DNA from: JAHZMA01 sp965205905
Lineage (GTDB): Bacteria > Pseudomonadota > Alphaproteobacteria > JABAAW01 > JAHZMA01
Direction: 5' to 3'
NCBI GenBank assembly: GCA_965205905.1
Contig: CBDBHZ010000003.1
Coordinates: 1 to 5,670, forward strand
Length of the DNA: 5,670 nucleotides
The position numbers were made by a program, and so were the translations under genes. Shown in pieces: positions 1 through 5,058 of this stretch (positions within the stretch are counted from its first letter, which is position 1; every line of letters begins with the position of its first letter). The notes under the pieces were generated by a model, which saw nothing but the letters and a program-made list of their open reading frames with translations, was not told the origin of the DNA and ran no database searches.

Positions 1-2
1 AA

Positions 3-1184
3 GCACCATCAAATGAATCCTATATGAGTATGCCCGCGATTATTTCGGCGGCAACCATCACCAAAGCTGATGCGATTCATCCGGGTTTCGGGTTTTTATC
101 GGAAAATGCTGATTTTGCACAGATGGTGGAAGACCATCAGATGGTGTTTATCGGTCCAACTCCTGACCATATCAATATGATGGGTGATAAAATCATCGCC
201 AAACGGACAGTGAAAGATTTGGGTATCCCCGTTGTGCCGGGCTCAGATGGCGAGGTTCGCGATATTGATAAAGCCAAAAAAGCATGTGAAGAAATTGGTT
301 ATCCTGTATTACTCAAAGCGACTGCTGGCGGTGGTGGGCGCGGAATGCAGTTAGTCGAATCGGCTGATAAATTACATGAATCACTTCAGAAATGTCAGCA
401 AGAAGCCAAAATGGCATTTGGCAATGATTCGGTCTATATCGAGAAATATCTTACCTTACCGCGTCATATCGAAGTGCAGGTGGTCGGCGATGGGCGTGGC
501 AAAGTCTTACATTTTTTCGAGCGTGATTGTTCGCTACAAAGACGGCATCAAAAAGTGTTGGAAGAAGCACCATCACCCGCATTAAATGATGAGCAACGGG
601 CAAGGATTTGCGATACGGTGGTGAAATCACTAGAGAAAATCAAATATCGCGGTGCTGGCACGGTGGAGTTTCTTTACGAGAATGGTGAGTTCTATTTCAT
701 CGAAATGAATACGCGGATTCAGGTGGAACACCCCGTTACTGAAATGATTACAGGCGTTGATTTGGTGCAGATGCAAATCAAAGTGGCAGCGGGCGAGGCT
801 CTCACGCTTGAACAAAAAGATATTAAGATTAATGGTCATGCCATTGAATGCCGTATCAATGCCGAAGACCCTGATAATTTTCTGCCAAGTCCCGGTAAGG
901 TAACGGGTTATCACCCACCGGGCGGTCCGGGTGTGCGAGTGGATTCTGCGATTTATACCGATTATTCGATTCCGCCTTATTATGATAGTATGATTGCCAA
1001 ACTCATCACCCATAATAGCGACCGCGAGCAATGTATTCGCCGTATGAATAGCGCGCTTTATGAATATTTGATTGATGGCGTTAAATGTAATATCCCGCTA
1101 CAGCAACGGATTATTGCCGAAGATGATTTCATCAAGGGCGATTATAATATCCATTGGCTAGAAAAATGGATGAAGCTTAAATAG
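3..1184 (+). CDS. accC: Biotin carboxylase subunit of acetyl-CoA carboxylase (5' end outside window)
   Basis: This is the ATP-dependent carboxylase that charges biotin on the carrier protein AccB, the first half-reaction of cytosolic acetyl-CoA carboxylase in fatty acid synthesis. The frame is open from base 3 (APSNESY...), which matches about residue 54 of the E. coli protein, so roughly 53 N-terminal residues lie upstream. The ATG at 24 is internal and is not the start. Visible landmarks in order: AIHPGFGFLSENADFA; the ATP-grasp glycine-rich loop KATAGGGGRGMQ; RHIEVQVVGDGRGKV; ERDCSLQRRHQKVLEEAPSP; the catalytic signature FIEMNTRIQVEHPVTE, with the conserved Glu, Asn and Arg; then GVRVDS and YYDSMIAKLI in the C-terminal domain. 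The family's active-site residues in the visible part are present and the frame is unbroken for 393 codons. The TAG stop shares its G with the GTG start of aat, so the two genes are co-transcribed and probably translationally coupled. accB is expected just upstream, outside the window. Confidence 0.98.
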   Translation, partial: APSNESYMSMPAIISAATITKADAIHPGFGFLSENADFAQMVEDHQMVFIGPTPDHINMMGDKIIAKRTVKDLGIPVVPGSDGEVRDIDKAKKACEEIGYPVLLKATAGGGGRGMQLVESADKLHESLQKCQQEAKMAFGNDSVYIEKYLTLPRHIEVQVVGDGRGKVLHFFERDCSLQRRHQKVLEEAPSPALNDEQRARICDTVVKSLEKIKYRGAGTVEFLYENGEFYFIEMNTRIQVEHPVTEMITGVDLVQMQIKVAAGEALTLEQKDIKINGHAIECRINAEDPDNFLPSPGKVTGYHPPGGPGVRVDSAIYTDYSIPPYYDSMIAKLITHNSDREQCIRRMNSALYEYLIDGVKCNIPLQQRIIAEDDFIKGDYNIHWLEKWMKLK

Positions 1185-1768
1185 TGGCGTTACTCTCGGC
1201 TGATTCATTGCTGACGGCTTATAAAAGCGGCGCATTTGCAATGGCAGAAAGCAGATATGATAAAGGTTTTTCGCTGATTAAACCCGAAAGACGTGCGATT
1301 TTACCACTTAAAAAATTTCATCTGCCGCGCAGGCTTCGCGCCACTGTTAACTCAAAGAAATTCACCGTTAAATTTAACACAAGCTTTCATTCGGTGATTC
1401 ATAATTGCGCTTCAAGGCACGAAACTTGGATTAATGAAGATATTATCACTCTGTTCAATCAGCTGCATCAAAGTGGCGATGCCCATTCGATTGAGGCATG
1501 GCATCAGGGGCAGTTGGCAGGCGGTATTTATGGCTTGGCAGTAGGTGGTGCGTTTTATGGCGAGAGCATGTTTAGCGCAAAAACTGATGCCAGCAAAGTG
1601 GCATTGGTGCATTTGATAGAACATTTAAATGCGCGCGGTTTTATTCTATTTGATGTGCAATTCGTTACGCCGCATTTAGAACAATTTGGGGTTCAAGAAA
1701 TTGGGCATTTTCATTTTATGAGCTTCTTGCAAAAAGCACTTACGCTTAAATGCCAGTTTTATCCGTAA
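1184..1768 (+). CDS. aat: Leucyl/phenylalanyl-tRNA-protein transferase
   Basis: This cytoplasmic enzyme transfers Leu or Phe from charged tRNA to proteins with N-terminal Arg or Lys, marking them for the N-degron pathway (ClpS/ClpAP). It has 194 residues, compact beside the 234 of E. coli. Family motifs run in order: LLTAYKSGAFAMAES near the N terminus, ERRAILPL (35-42), TWINEDI (81-87), AHSIEAW (100-106), GGAFYGESMFS (121-131) and FDVQFVTPHLEQFG (156-169). Glu127 and Gln159 are 32 residues apart, the same distance as the catalytic Glu156 and Gln188 of the E. coli enzyme. The GTG start at 1184 overlaps the accC stop. It is preferred over the internal ATG at 1241 because the family's LLxAYxxGxFxMAES block would otherwise be lost. 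No strong Shine-Dalgarno is seen, which fits coupling to accC. AFAMAES carries Ala where Pro is usual (F-P-M). It ends only 6 bases from the stop of the convergent peptidase gene. Confidence 0.97.
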   Translation: MALLSADSLLTAYKSGAFAMAESRYDKGFSLIKPERRAILPLKKFHLPRRLRATVNSKKFTVKFNTSFHSVIHNCASRHETWINEDIITLFNQLHQSGDAHSIEAWHQGQLAGGIYGLAVGGAFYGESMFSAKTDASKVALVHLIEHLNARGFILFDVQFVTPHLEQFGVQEIGHFHFMSFLQKALTLKCQFYP

Positions 1769-1774
1769 GGGTGA

Positions 1775-2464
1775 TTATGGAGAGGCGAAAACCACTGGTG
1801 TATTTGCCTTTAACAATTCAATCGCTGTTTTATTGGTGGTTGGAGGATAGAAAAAATCATCAAGCTGTGCCAATGATTTATCTTCGGGGATAATCAGCAG
1901 AATTTTGCCTTTTAACACATTATCATCACGGGTTTCCCACATTGCATTAAATTGATTTTCCGAAAGTTTGCGATTCCCCCATGAAGGGTCGCCTAACCAT
2001 ACCACCCCCTCATCATTAACGCCGCGAAGCACTGAAAAATGGTCATTATCGCGGTAATAGACATAGACAATCGCGGGGATTTTAAGCTGTCTTAATTTTT
2101 CAAAATTCAATGTGAGACCAACCGCCTTAAAACCGAATTTTTTAACGGCTTGTTCAAGGTCGGCAAAAGATGCTGTGTCGTCAACCCCCGTTTTTTCAAG
2201 AATCTCGGCAAGAATATCTGCCTCATAGATTTCTTTGCCGTAAAAAAAGCGTAAAATGGTTGCCACAGCGGCAGAACCGCATGAAAAATCCTTATCTTGC
2301 TTTTCAATTTGATTATCGCGCAAATTTTTCCAACTTTTGATTGGCACACTGCCGGTTGCGGTTTGATAATTGAGATAAATCTGGCTTGTATTATCTTTGG
2401 CATTATCTTTGGCATGGGCAGTGAATGATGCCATGCAAATATATAATAATATAATATATTTCAT
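1775..2464 (-). CDS. Sec-exported C39-like cysteine peptidase
   Basis: A stand-alone papain-like peptidase resembling family C39, the fold that removes double-glycine leaders from bacteriocin precursors. Of its 229 residues, 1-18 look like a Sec signal peptide (MKYIILLYICMASFTAHA, cleavage after AHA), so it should act in the periplasm or be secreted. The catalytic set is visible: Gln56 (oxyanion hole) six residues before Cys62 in DFSCGSAA, the same spacing as Gln11/Cys17 of ComA; His142 in NDHFSVLRG; and Asp159 in LGDPSWG. There is no ABC-transporter membrane or ATPase domain, unlike classical C39 exporters. A tail of about 35 residues follows the domain. The ATG at 2464 is chosen over the GTG three bases upstream because AAGGA (2470-2474) sits 5 bases before the ATG and only 2 before the GTG. 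It is the last gene of the minus-strand operon, 9 bases after barrel gene B1. The likely substrate is the small exported protein at 4278-4802. FapD of the Pseudomonas amyloid system is a comparable peptidase; orthology is untested. Confidence 0.9.
   Translation of the reverse strand: MKYIILLYICMASFTAHAKDNAKDNTSQIYLNYQTATGSVPIKSWKNLRDNQIEKQDKDFSCGSAAVATILRFFYGKEIYEADILAEILEKTGVDDTASFADLEQAVKKFGFKAVGLTLNFEKLRQLKIPAIVYVYYRDNDHFSVLRGVNDEGVVWLGDPSWGNRKLSENQFNAMWETRDDNVLKGKILLIIPEDKSLAQLDDFFYPPTTNKTAIELLKANTPVVFASP
2390..2413 (-). repeat. 12-bp perfect tandem duplication within the peptidase gene
   Basis: The plus strand shows ATTATCTTTGGC twice in a row. On the coding strand it gives the repeated residues of AKDNAKDN, just after the predicted signal-peptide cleavage site. 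It is in frame and so adds four residues to a linker without disrupting the gene. It probably arose by replication slippage. Confidence 0.85.
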
Positions 2465-2469
2465 CACTT

Positions 2470-2474
2470 TCCTT
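2470..2474 (-). promoter_or_regulatory. Ribosome binding site that decides the peptidase start
   Basis: The minus strand reads AAGGA here, overlapping the last base of the upstream barrel gene's stop. It lies 5 bases from the ATG at 2464-2462 and 2 bases from the in-frame GTG at 2467-2465. The spacing favours the ATG. Confidence 0.65.
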
Positions 2475-3373
2475 TACAATTTATAGCTAAGATTTAAGCC
2501 GATTTGCGAGCCATTATCGCCACTTATATTTGACGACATCGAAAAATTAAAAGTAAGATTCTTGGTTTTGGCATAGCCCAAACCAAAGCTGAAACTGGTT
2601 TGCGAGGTGCGAATGCCTATTTCTTCACCATCTATTTTCTGTTCATCAGTCCAACTTATTTGAATGCCGTTGGTCATGGTGATGCTATCATTAATGGCAA
2701 AGCTGAAACTGGGGCTGATATAGAATGAATCACTTGGGTCTATTTCTTGCTCTTCTATCATTCTTGCTGCACTATAGCGATAGCCAGTTGAGAATGAAAG
2801 CACGATAGGGTCAATACTCCGATAAAGCGTAAAGCCCGTATGCGCCGATTTGCGATAGACAAATTCTGCACCATTTCTGGTGGTGTTTTCGGCGGCTGTT
2901 ATATCAAAAAATCCAATGAAAGCGGCGGTATCATTATCAGGTGAAAATTGATAATTCACACCCAATATCCAATCTTGCCATTGCTTATCAACATATTTGG
3001 TGGTCTCGGTTTCAGTGTTGCTTTCAATCCGAATATCACGGGCGGTGGCAGTAAAGCGTGTGTAAAATTCAGTCTTGGTGGTAATGCCGTAACGCAGACC
3101 AAAATGATGGGCAAGAATATCAATATTTTGCCGTTGTGTGCTAACATCAACTGGTAATATTAAAAAACTATTACCAACTGGCACAAAACCATATACGGCA
3201 TTGCTATCACTGCTATCGATATTGCTATAATTACTGCCTAATTCTAGCCGAAATGTTTTCTGTTCGGTCAGCAAATCCTCAAGGCTCAACGGTAAATCAG
3301 CACGGGCAGGCATTGCGGTTAAAATAATGCAACACATAATAATGAGGAGGGTAAGATAAGGCAGTTTTTTCAT
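2474..3373 (-). CDS. Outer-membrane beta-barrel protein, transporter-like (barrel B1)
   Basis: A 299-residue exported protein of unknown substrate. Residues 1-25 form a signal peptide (basic MKK, hydrophobic LTLLIIMCCIILTA, cleavage after PARA). The mature N terminus DLPLSLEDLLTEQKTFRLE resembles, from memory, barrel proteins annotated only as 'transporter' in Pseudomonas and relatives, some near C39-type peptidases; this is untested. The rest alternates polar and hydrophobic residues with aromatic girdles in many short strands (FGLRYGI, WILGVNYQF, GFTLYRS, LSFSTGYRYS, FGLGYAKT) and ends in a strand, GLNLSYKL, as outer-membrane barrels do. No enzyme motif is seen. The stop of A1 lies 5 bases before its ATG, and its ribosome site GAGGA is formed by the last codons of A1, so the two should be translationally coupled. 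A remnant of a second copy is at 4932-5039. The possible role as exit pore or anchor for the small exported protein is inferred from context only. Confidence 0.85.
   Translation of the reverse strand: MKKLPYLTLLIIMCCIILTAMPARADLPLSLEDLLTEQKTFRLELGSNYSNIDSSDSNAVYGFVPVGNSFLILPVDVSTQRQNIDILAHHFGLRYGITTKTEFYTRFTATARDIRIESNTETETTKYVDKQWQDWILGVNYQFSPDNDTAAFIGFFDITAAENTTRNGAEFVYRKSAHTGFTLYRSIDPIVLSFSTGYRYSAARMIEEQEIDPSDSFYISPSFSFAINDSITMTNGIQISWTDEQKIDGEEIGIRTSQTSFSFGLGYAKTKNLTFNFSMSSNISGDNGSQIGLNLSYKL
3290..3373 (-). repeat. Duplicated segment, copy in B1 (partner 4956-5039)
   Basis: This 84-base segment encodes the B1 signal peptide and aligns gap-free with 4956-5039 at about 88% identity, including 43 identical bases in a row (3318-3360 against 4984-5026). 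It marks one arm of the A-B gene-pair duplication. Confidence 0.9.
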
Positions 3374-3378
3374 TGCTA

Positions 3379-4209
3379 TTATTCCTCATCATGAGGGTTA
3401 AACCGACGGCGTTCAAAAGAAGTTTTATCCCAAGATTTTGGTAATATATAGCTATAGCGGAATCCAATCATACCGTTAATAATTTCATCTGGAATCTCGC
3501 CATAATAATAATTGTCGCCCGGTTCATCACCATCATTTTTTCCATAAGATGTGTCGGCTCTGGCTGTTAATGTTCCTTCTATGATGGGCTGAATATAAAG
3601 AGAAAATTTATGGCGATTTTGCACTCTGATGCCAAACTCAAGATGTGCAAACACACCAGCATCACTAATAAGAAATGGACCAGCATTTTCATATATGATT
3701 TGATTCCCATAAGTTTCATCAGATTCGGAAGAACGCCATGCTGCATTCCCTTGAACAGAATGTCTGGTTTTTATCAACCCAAATCCGTATTCTACATAAA
3801 ACCGTGTTGGCGCCCTGTTTTTTTCGAAACTGGTGCCAGCTATAAATTTTTGATAGCTACTTTGCCTTCTTAATCCATCTATAGGTGATGTTTTGCTATT
3901 TGTTGTTGCAATATTAAAATCAAAAAAACCAGTTATACCGTCTTGTTCAATAACGAAGCGGTATCCAATAGAATTATATTGATCATTATTCCATAATGTG
4001 GGGTCAGCATAAAATACATTCCCTAATGATGTTGATATTTCTTCATATCTTGTAGATTTTACTGCTCTTATCGCGTTTTCATTTATTTTTGGCTGATATA
4101 TTTCTGTTTCCTGTGCGTTTACCTGAATTGCAGGCAACGAAAATGAAGCGATACATAATATTAGCGCGGATATTTTGATGGGGGCGATGAAGTAAGATGG
4201 TTTCTGCAT
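3379..4209 (-). CDS. Predicted outer-membrane barrel protein (barrel A1)
   Basis: A 276-residue exported protein that I cannot place in a named family. Residues 1-32 look like a signal peptide (hydrophobic ISALILCIASFSLPAIQ, cleavage after VNA). The mature part begins with about 30 polar residues and then has alternating, aromatic-rich strands (YNSIGYRFVI, TRFYVEYGFGLI, AHLEFGIRV, FSLYIQPIIEG, MIGFRYSYI) typical of an 8-12-stranded barrel. The ATG at 4209 (MQKPSYF) is chosen because an upstream ATG at 4263 lies inside the terminator hairpin and would put 18 extra residues before the signal peptide. No strong Shine-Dalgarno precedes it. It is clearly homologous to the partial gene at 5059-5670; both share YADPxxW, AAWxxxESDE and DNYYYxxIPDEI. 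Unlike that copy it ends in a charged tail of about 21 residues (to NPHDEE) after the last predicted strand. Expression depends on readthrough of the terminator just upstream, or on an unseen promoter. Confidence 0.8.
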   Translation of the reverse strand: MQKPSYFIAPIKISALILCIASFSLPAIQVNAQETEIYQPKINENAIRAVKSTRYEEISTSLGNVFYADPTLWNNDQYNSIGYRFVIEQDGITGFFDFNIATTNSKTSPIDGLRRQSSYQKFIAGTSFEKNRAPTRFYVEYGFGLIKTRHSVQGNAAWRSSESDETYGNQIIYENAGPFLISDAGVFAHLEFGIRVQNRHKFSLYIQPIIEGTLTARADTSYGKNDGDEPGDNYYYGEIPDEIINGMIGFRYSYILPKSWDKTSFERRRFNPHDEE

Positions 4210-4225
4210 GGTTATATTGTTTTTT

Positions 4226-4266
4226 ATAAAAAGCGGTGTTACCAAATAAAAATTCAGTAACACCGC
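4226..4266 (-). terminator. Intrinsic terminator or attenuator between the small exported gene and barrel A1
   Basis: On the minus strand a perfect 10-bp stem, GCGGTGTTAC (4266-4257) pairing with GTAACACCGC (4242-4233), closes a 14-base loop and is followed directly by TTTTTAT. It begins 11 bases after the TAA of the small exported gene and ends 16 bases before the A1 start codon. Since A1, B1 and the peptidase have no obvious promoter of their own, it probably acts as a partial terminator that lowers their expression relative to the small gene. Confidence 0.85.
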
Positions 4267-4277
4267 GATATTATTTT

Positions 4278-4802
4278 TTATCTAGCAGCTCCAAAAAAAC
4301 CTCTATGTTCTGAACTATTAGCAGGATGACTATAATCACCCAAACCATAAAATCGGTCATTAGCTGTATTATACCTATTAGGATTATGTTCTCTATTATA
4401 TATATCCATTGTTCTGCTCGATTGATAGCTTGCTTCTGCTGATGTCCCAGCAGCGATAGCAGGGGGAACTAGAAAACCTAGAGCAAAAGCAGTCCCATAT
4501 ATGAACCCGACTCTGTTTGCTGTACCCCAATCATCTGTTTTACGATAACCCTGAACCAAACCGATAAGGTAACCTAAAACAAACGGCTCAATAAAATCCC
4601 CTTCGGTTGCCAGCATTTCTTCTGGCGAAAGTAAGGCAAGCTCGCCGCCAACGATGTTGATGGTAGATTGTTCGGAACTGCCAAAGGCAAAATCCATATC
4701 GCTACTGTCTAAATTCGCCGCAAAGCTTTGCGTCGCAATAAAAAGTGACGATGTTAGCACAATGATTAGCGTTCTGATTGAACGTGTCATTAAGTTTTTC
4801 AT
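4278..4802 (-). CDS. Small exported Gly/Ala-rich protein with an internal double-glycine-like leader (candidate peptidase substrate)
   Basis: No named family is recognised. The 174-residue product has three parts. Residues 1-28 or 29 form a Sec signal peptide (TRSIRTLIIVLTSSLFIATQSFA). A polar stretch follows, then LSPEEMLATEGD (58-69), which aligns with the double-glycine leader consensus LSxxELxxIxGG: Leu at -12, Ser -11, Glu -8, Met -7, Thr -4, Gly -2, but Asp at -1. After that comes FIEPFVLGYLIGLVQGYRK with Gly77, Gly81 and Gly85 four apart, a second hydrophobic segment VGFIYGTAFALGFLVPPAIA, and a polar tail rich in Asn, Tyr and Ser. An in-frame ATG at 4805 is also possible; AAGGAG (4810-4815) is 7 bases from the ATG at 4802 and 4 from the other. 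It is the first intact gene after the regulatory gap, with a terminator after its stop. It may be a secreted bacteriocin-like or matrix/amyloid-type subunit cleaved by the C39-like peptidase, but this is inference; a structural envelope protein is the main alternative. Confidence 0.8.
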   Translation of the reverse strand: MKNLMTRSIRTLIIVLTSSLFIATQSFAANLDSSDMDFAFGSSEQSTINIVGGELALLSPEEMLATEGDFIEPFVLGYLIGLVQGYRKTDDWGTANRVGFIYGTAFALGFLVPPAIAAGTSAEASYQSSRTMDIYNREHNPNRYNTANDRFYGLGDYSHPANSSEHRGFFGAAR

Positions 4803-4809
4803 CATTATT

Positions 4810-4815
4810 CTCCTT
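4810..4815 (-). promoter_or_regulatory. Strong ribosome binding site of the small exported gene
   Basis: The minus strand reads AAGGAG, among the strongest Shine-Dalgarno matches in the window, 7 bases before the ATG at 4802-4800 and 4 before the adjacent ATG at 4805-4803. The barrel gene A1 lacks a comparable site, which supports higher translation of the small protein. Confidence 0.75.
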
Positions 4816-4830
4816 TTCTATATAAGATGA

Positions 4831-4858
4831 AATATACCACAGATTGCTTAAAATGCAA
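4831..4858 (-). promoter_or_regulatory. Candidate proximal promoter of the small exported gene
   Basis: The minus strand carries TTGCAT (4858-4853) and TATATT (4836-4831) separated by 16 bases. The -10 matches the sigma-70 consensus at 5 of 6 positions; the -35 only at its TTG. The predicted start near 4824 would give a leader of about 20 bases containing the AAGGAG site. The palindrome at 4875-4903 would then lie about 50-80 bases upstream, where an activator could bind. Confidence 0.45.
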
Positions 4859-4876
4859 AACACTTTATTCTGTGGT
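4836..4876. repeat. 8-bp inverted repeat flanking the candidate -35 region
   Basis: ACCACAGA (4836-4843) and its exact reverse complement TCTGTGGT (4869-4876) are separated by 25 bases. The right arm overlaps the first two bases of the larger palindrome. It may be a pair of protein-binding half-sites or chance; the arms are short and the spacer is long for a stable hairpin. Confidence 0.4.
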
Positions 4877-4903
4877 TGTATACTACCTTAAGTAGTATAC
4901 AAC
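4875..4903. promoter_or_regulatory. Perfect 12+12 palindrome, candidate operator
   Basis: GTTGTATACTAC (4875-4886), a 5-base centre CTTAA, then the exact inverse GTAGTATACAAC (4892-4903). Neither strand has a T-run after it, so it is not a standard intrinsic terminator. Its place between the B2' remnant and the small exported gene, and a third copy of the core TGTATACTA at 4910-4918, suggest a binding site for a dimeric regulator of the cassette. A hairpin in a longer 5' leader is the alternative. The regulator is not in the window and its family cannot be told. Confidence 0.65.
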
Positions 4904-4907
4904 TTAA

Positions 4908-4935
4908 AATGTATACTAAAATTATTCATTGTCAA
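4908..4935 (-). promoter_or_regulatory. Candidate distal promoter overlapping the operator region
   Basis: The minus strand has a perfect -35 TTGACA (4935-4930) and, 16 bases on, TACATT (4913-4908), which matches the -10 consensus at 4 of 6 positions. The transcription start would fall near 4900, inside the palindrome, a classic position for repression. The -35 box overlaps the stop codon of the B2' remnant. The weak -10 keeps confidence low. Confidence 0.35.
4910..4918. repeat. Third copy of the operator core TGTATACTA
   Basis: TGTATACTA occurs here, in the left arm of the palindrome at 4877-4885 (33 bases away, about three helical turns) and inverted in the right arm at 4893-4901. Three copies within 42 bases suggest a multi-site regulator binding region. 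Confidence 0.5.
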
Positions 4936-5039
4936 CTAATTATATGATATTTAAGCGGTAAATCAGCACGGGCGGATGTGGCAGTTAAAATAATGCAACA
5001 CATAATAATGAGGAGGGTAAGATAAGAGAATTTATTCAT
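4932..5039 (-). pseudogene. Truncated duplicate of barrel gene B (B2'): signal peptide only
   Basis: The 35-codon frame begins MNKFSYLTLLIIMCCIILTA and continues through SARADLPL, matching the signal peptide and first mature residues of B1, then diverges to KYHIIS and stops. The missing part is about 270 residues of barrel, so this is a decayed second copy of the B1 gene. At DNA level 4956-5039 aligns without gaps to 3290-3373 with 10 differences in 84 bases. It starts 19 bases after the stop of A2, keeping the A-then-B order of the intact pair. Longer upstream starts in this frame only overlap A2 and are not credible. A short secreted peptide could still be made, but nothing shows a function for it. 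The break lies within about 80 bases of the operator palindrome. Confidence 0.85.
4956..5039 (-). repeat. Duplicated segment, copy in B2' (partner 3290-3373)
   Basis: This is the second copy of the B signal-peptide segment, in the same orientation and 1666 bases from the first. Similarity ends abruptly at 4956, where AT-rich sequence begins, so 4956 approximates the deletion or recombination breakpoint. Confidence 0.9.
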
Positions 5040-5058
5040 GGTTATATTTTTTTCTAAA

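Noticed and set aside
630..1031. Minus-strand open frame opposite accC
   Set aside because: It lies wholly within a conserved gene, has no recognisable domain and no ribosome site; it is a shadow frame.
24..1184. Complete short accC starting at the ATG at 24
   Set aside because: The frame is open further upstream with conserved AccC sequence (APSNESY), so the gene is cut by the window edge rather than short.
1739..1769. CTTACG...CGTAAG inverted repeat at the end of aat as a terminator
   Set aside because: The arms are only 6 bp with a loop of about 19 bases and no T-run.
2107..2415. Second minus-strand frame within the peptidase gene
   Set aside because: It overlaps the peptidase, which has intact catalytic motifs; the alternative product is low-complexity and unlike any family I recognise.
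2948..3157. Plus- and minus-strand small frames within barrel B1
   Set aside because: Shadows of a well-supported barrel gene; no signal, start context or family resemblance.
3610..3873. Plus-strand frame within barrel A1
   Set aside because: Antisense to a gene supported by homology with A2; no independent evidence of coding.
4210..4263. 18-residue N-terminal extension of A1 from the ATG at 4263
   Set aside because: The extra codons lie inside the terminator hairpin and would place a second hydrophobic stretch before a normal signal peptide.
4875..4903. Palindrome as an intrinsic terminator of the upstream A2/B2' transcript
   Set aside because: No T-run follows on either strand and the stem is AT-rich; an operator or leader hairpin fits better, though a role in ending transcripts is not excluded.
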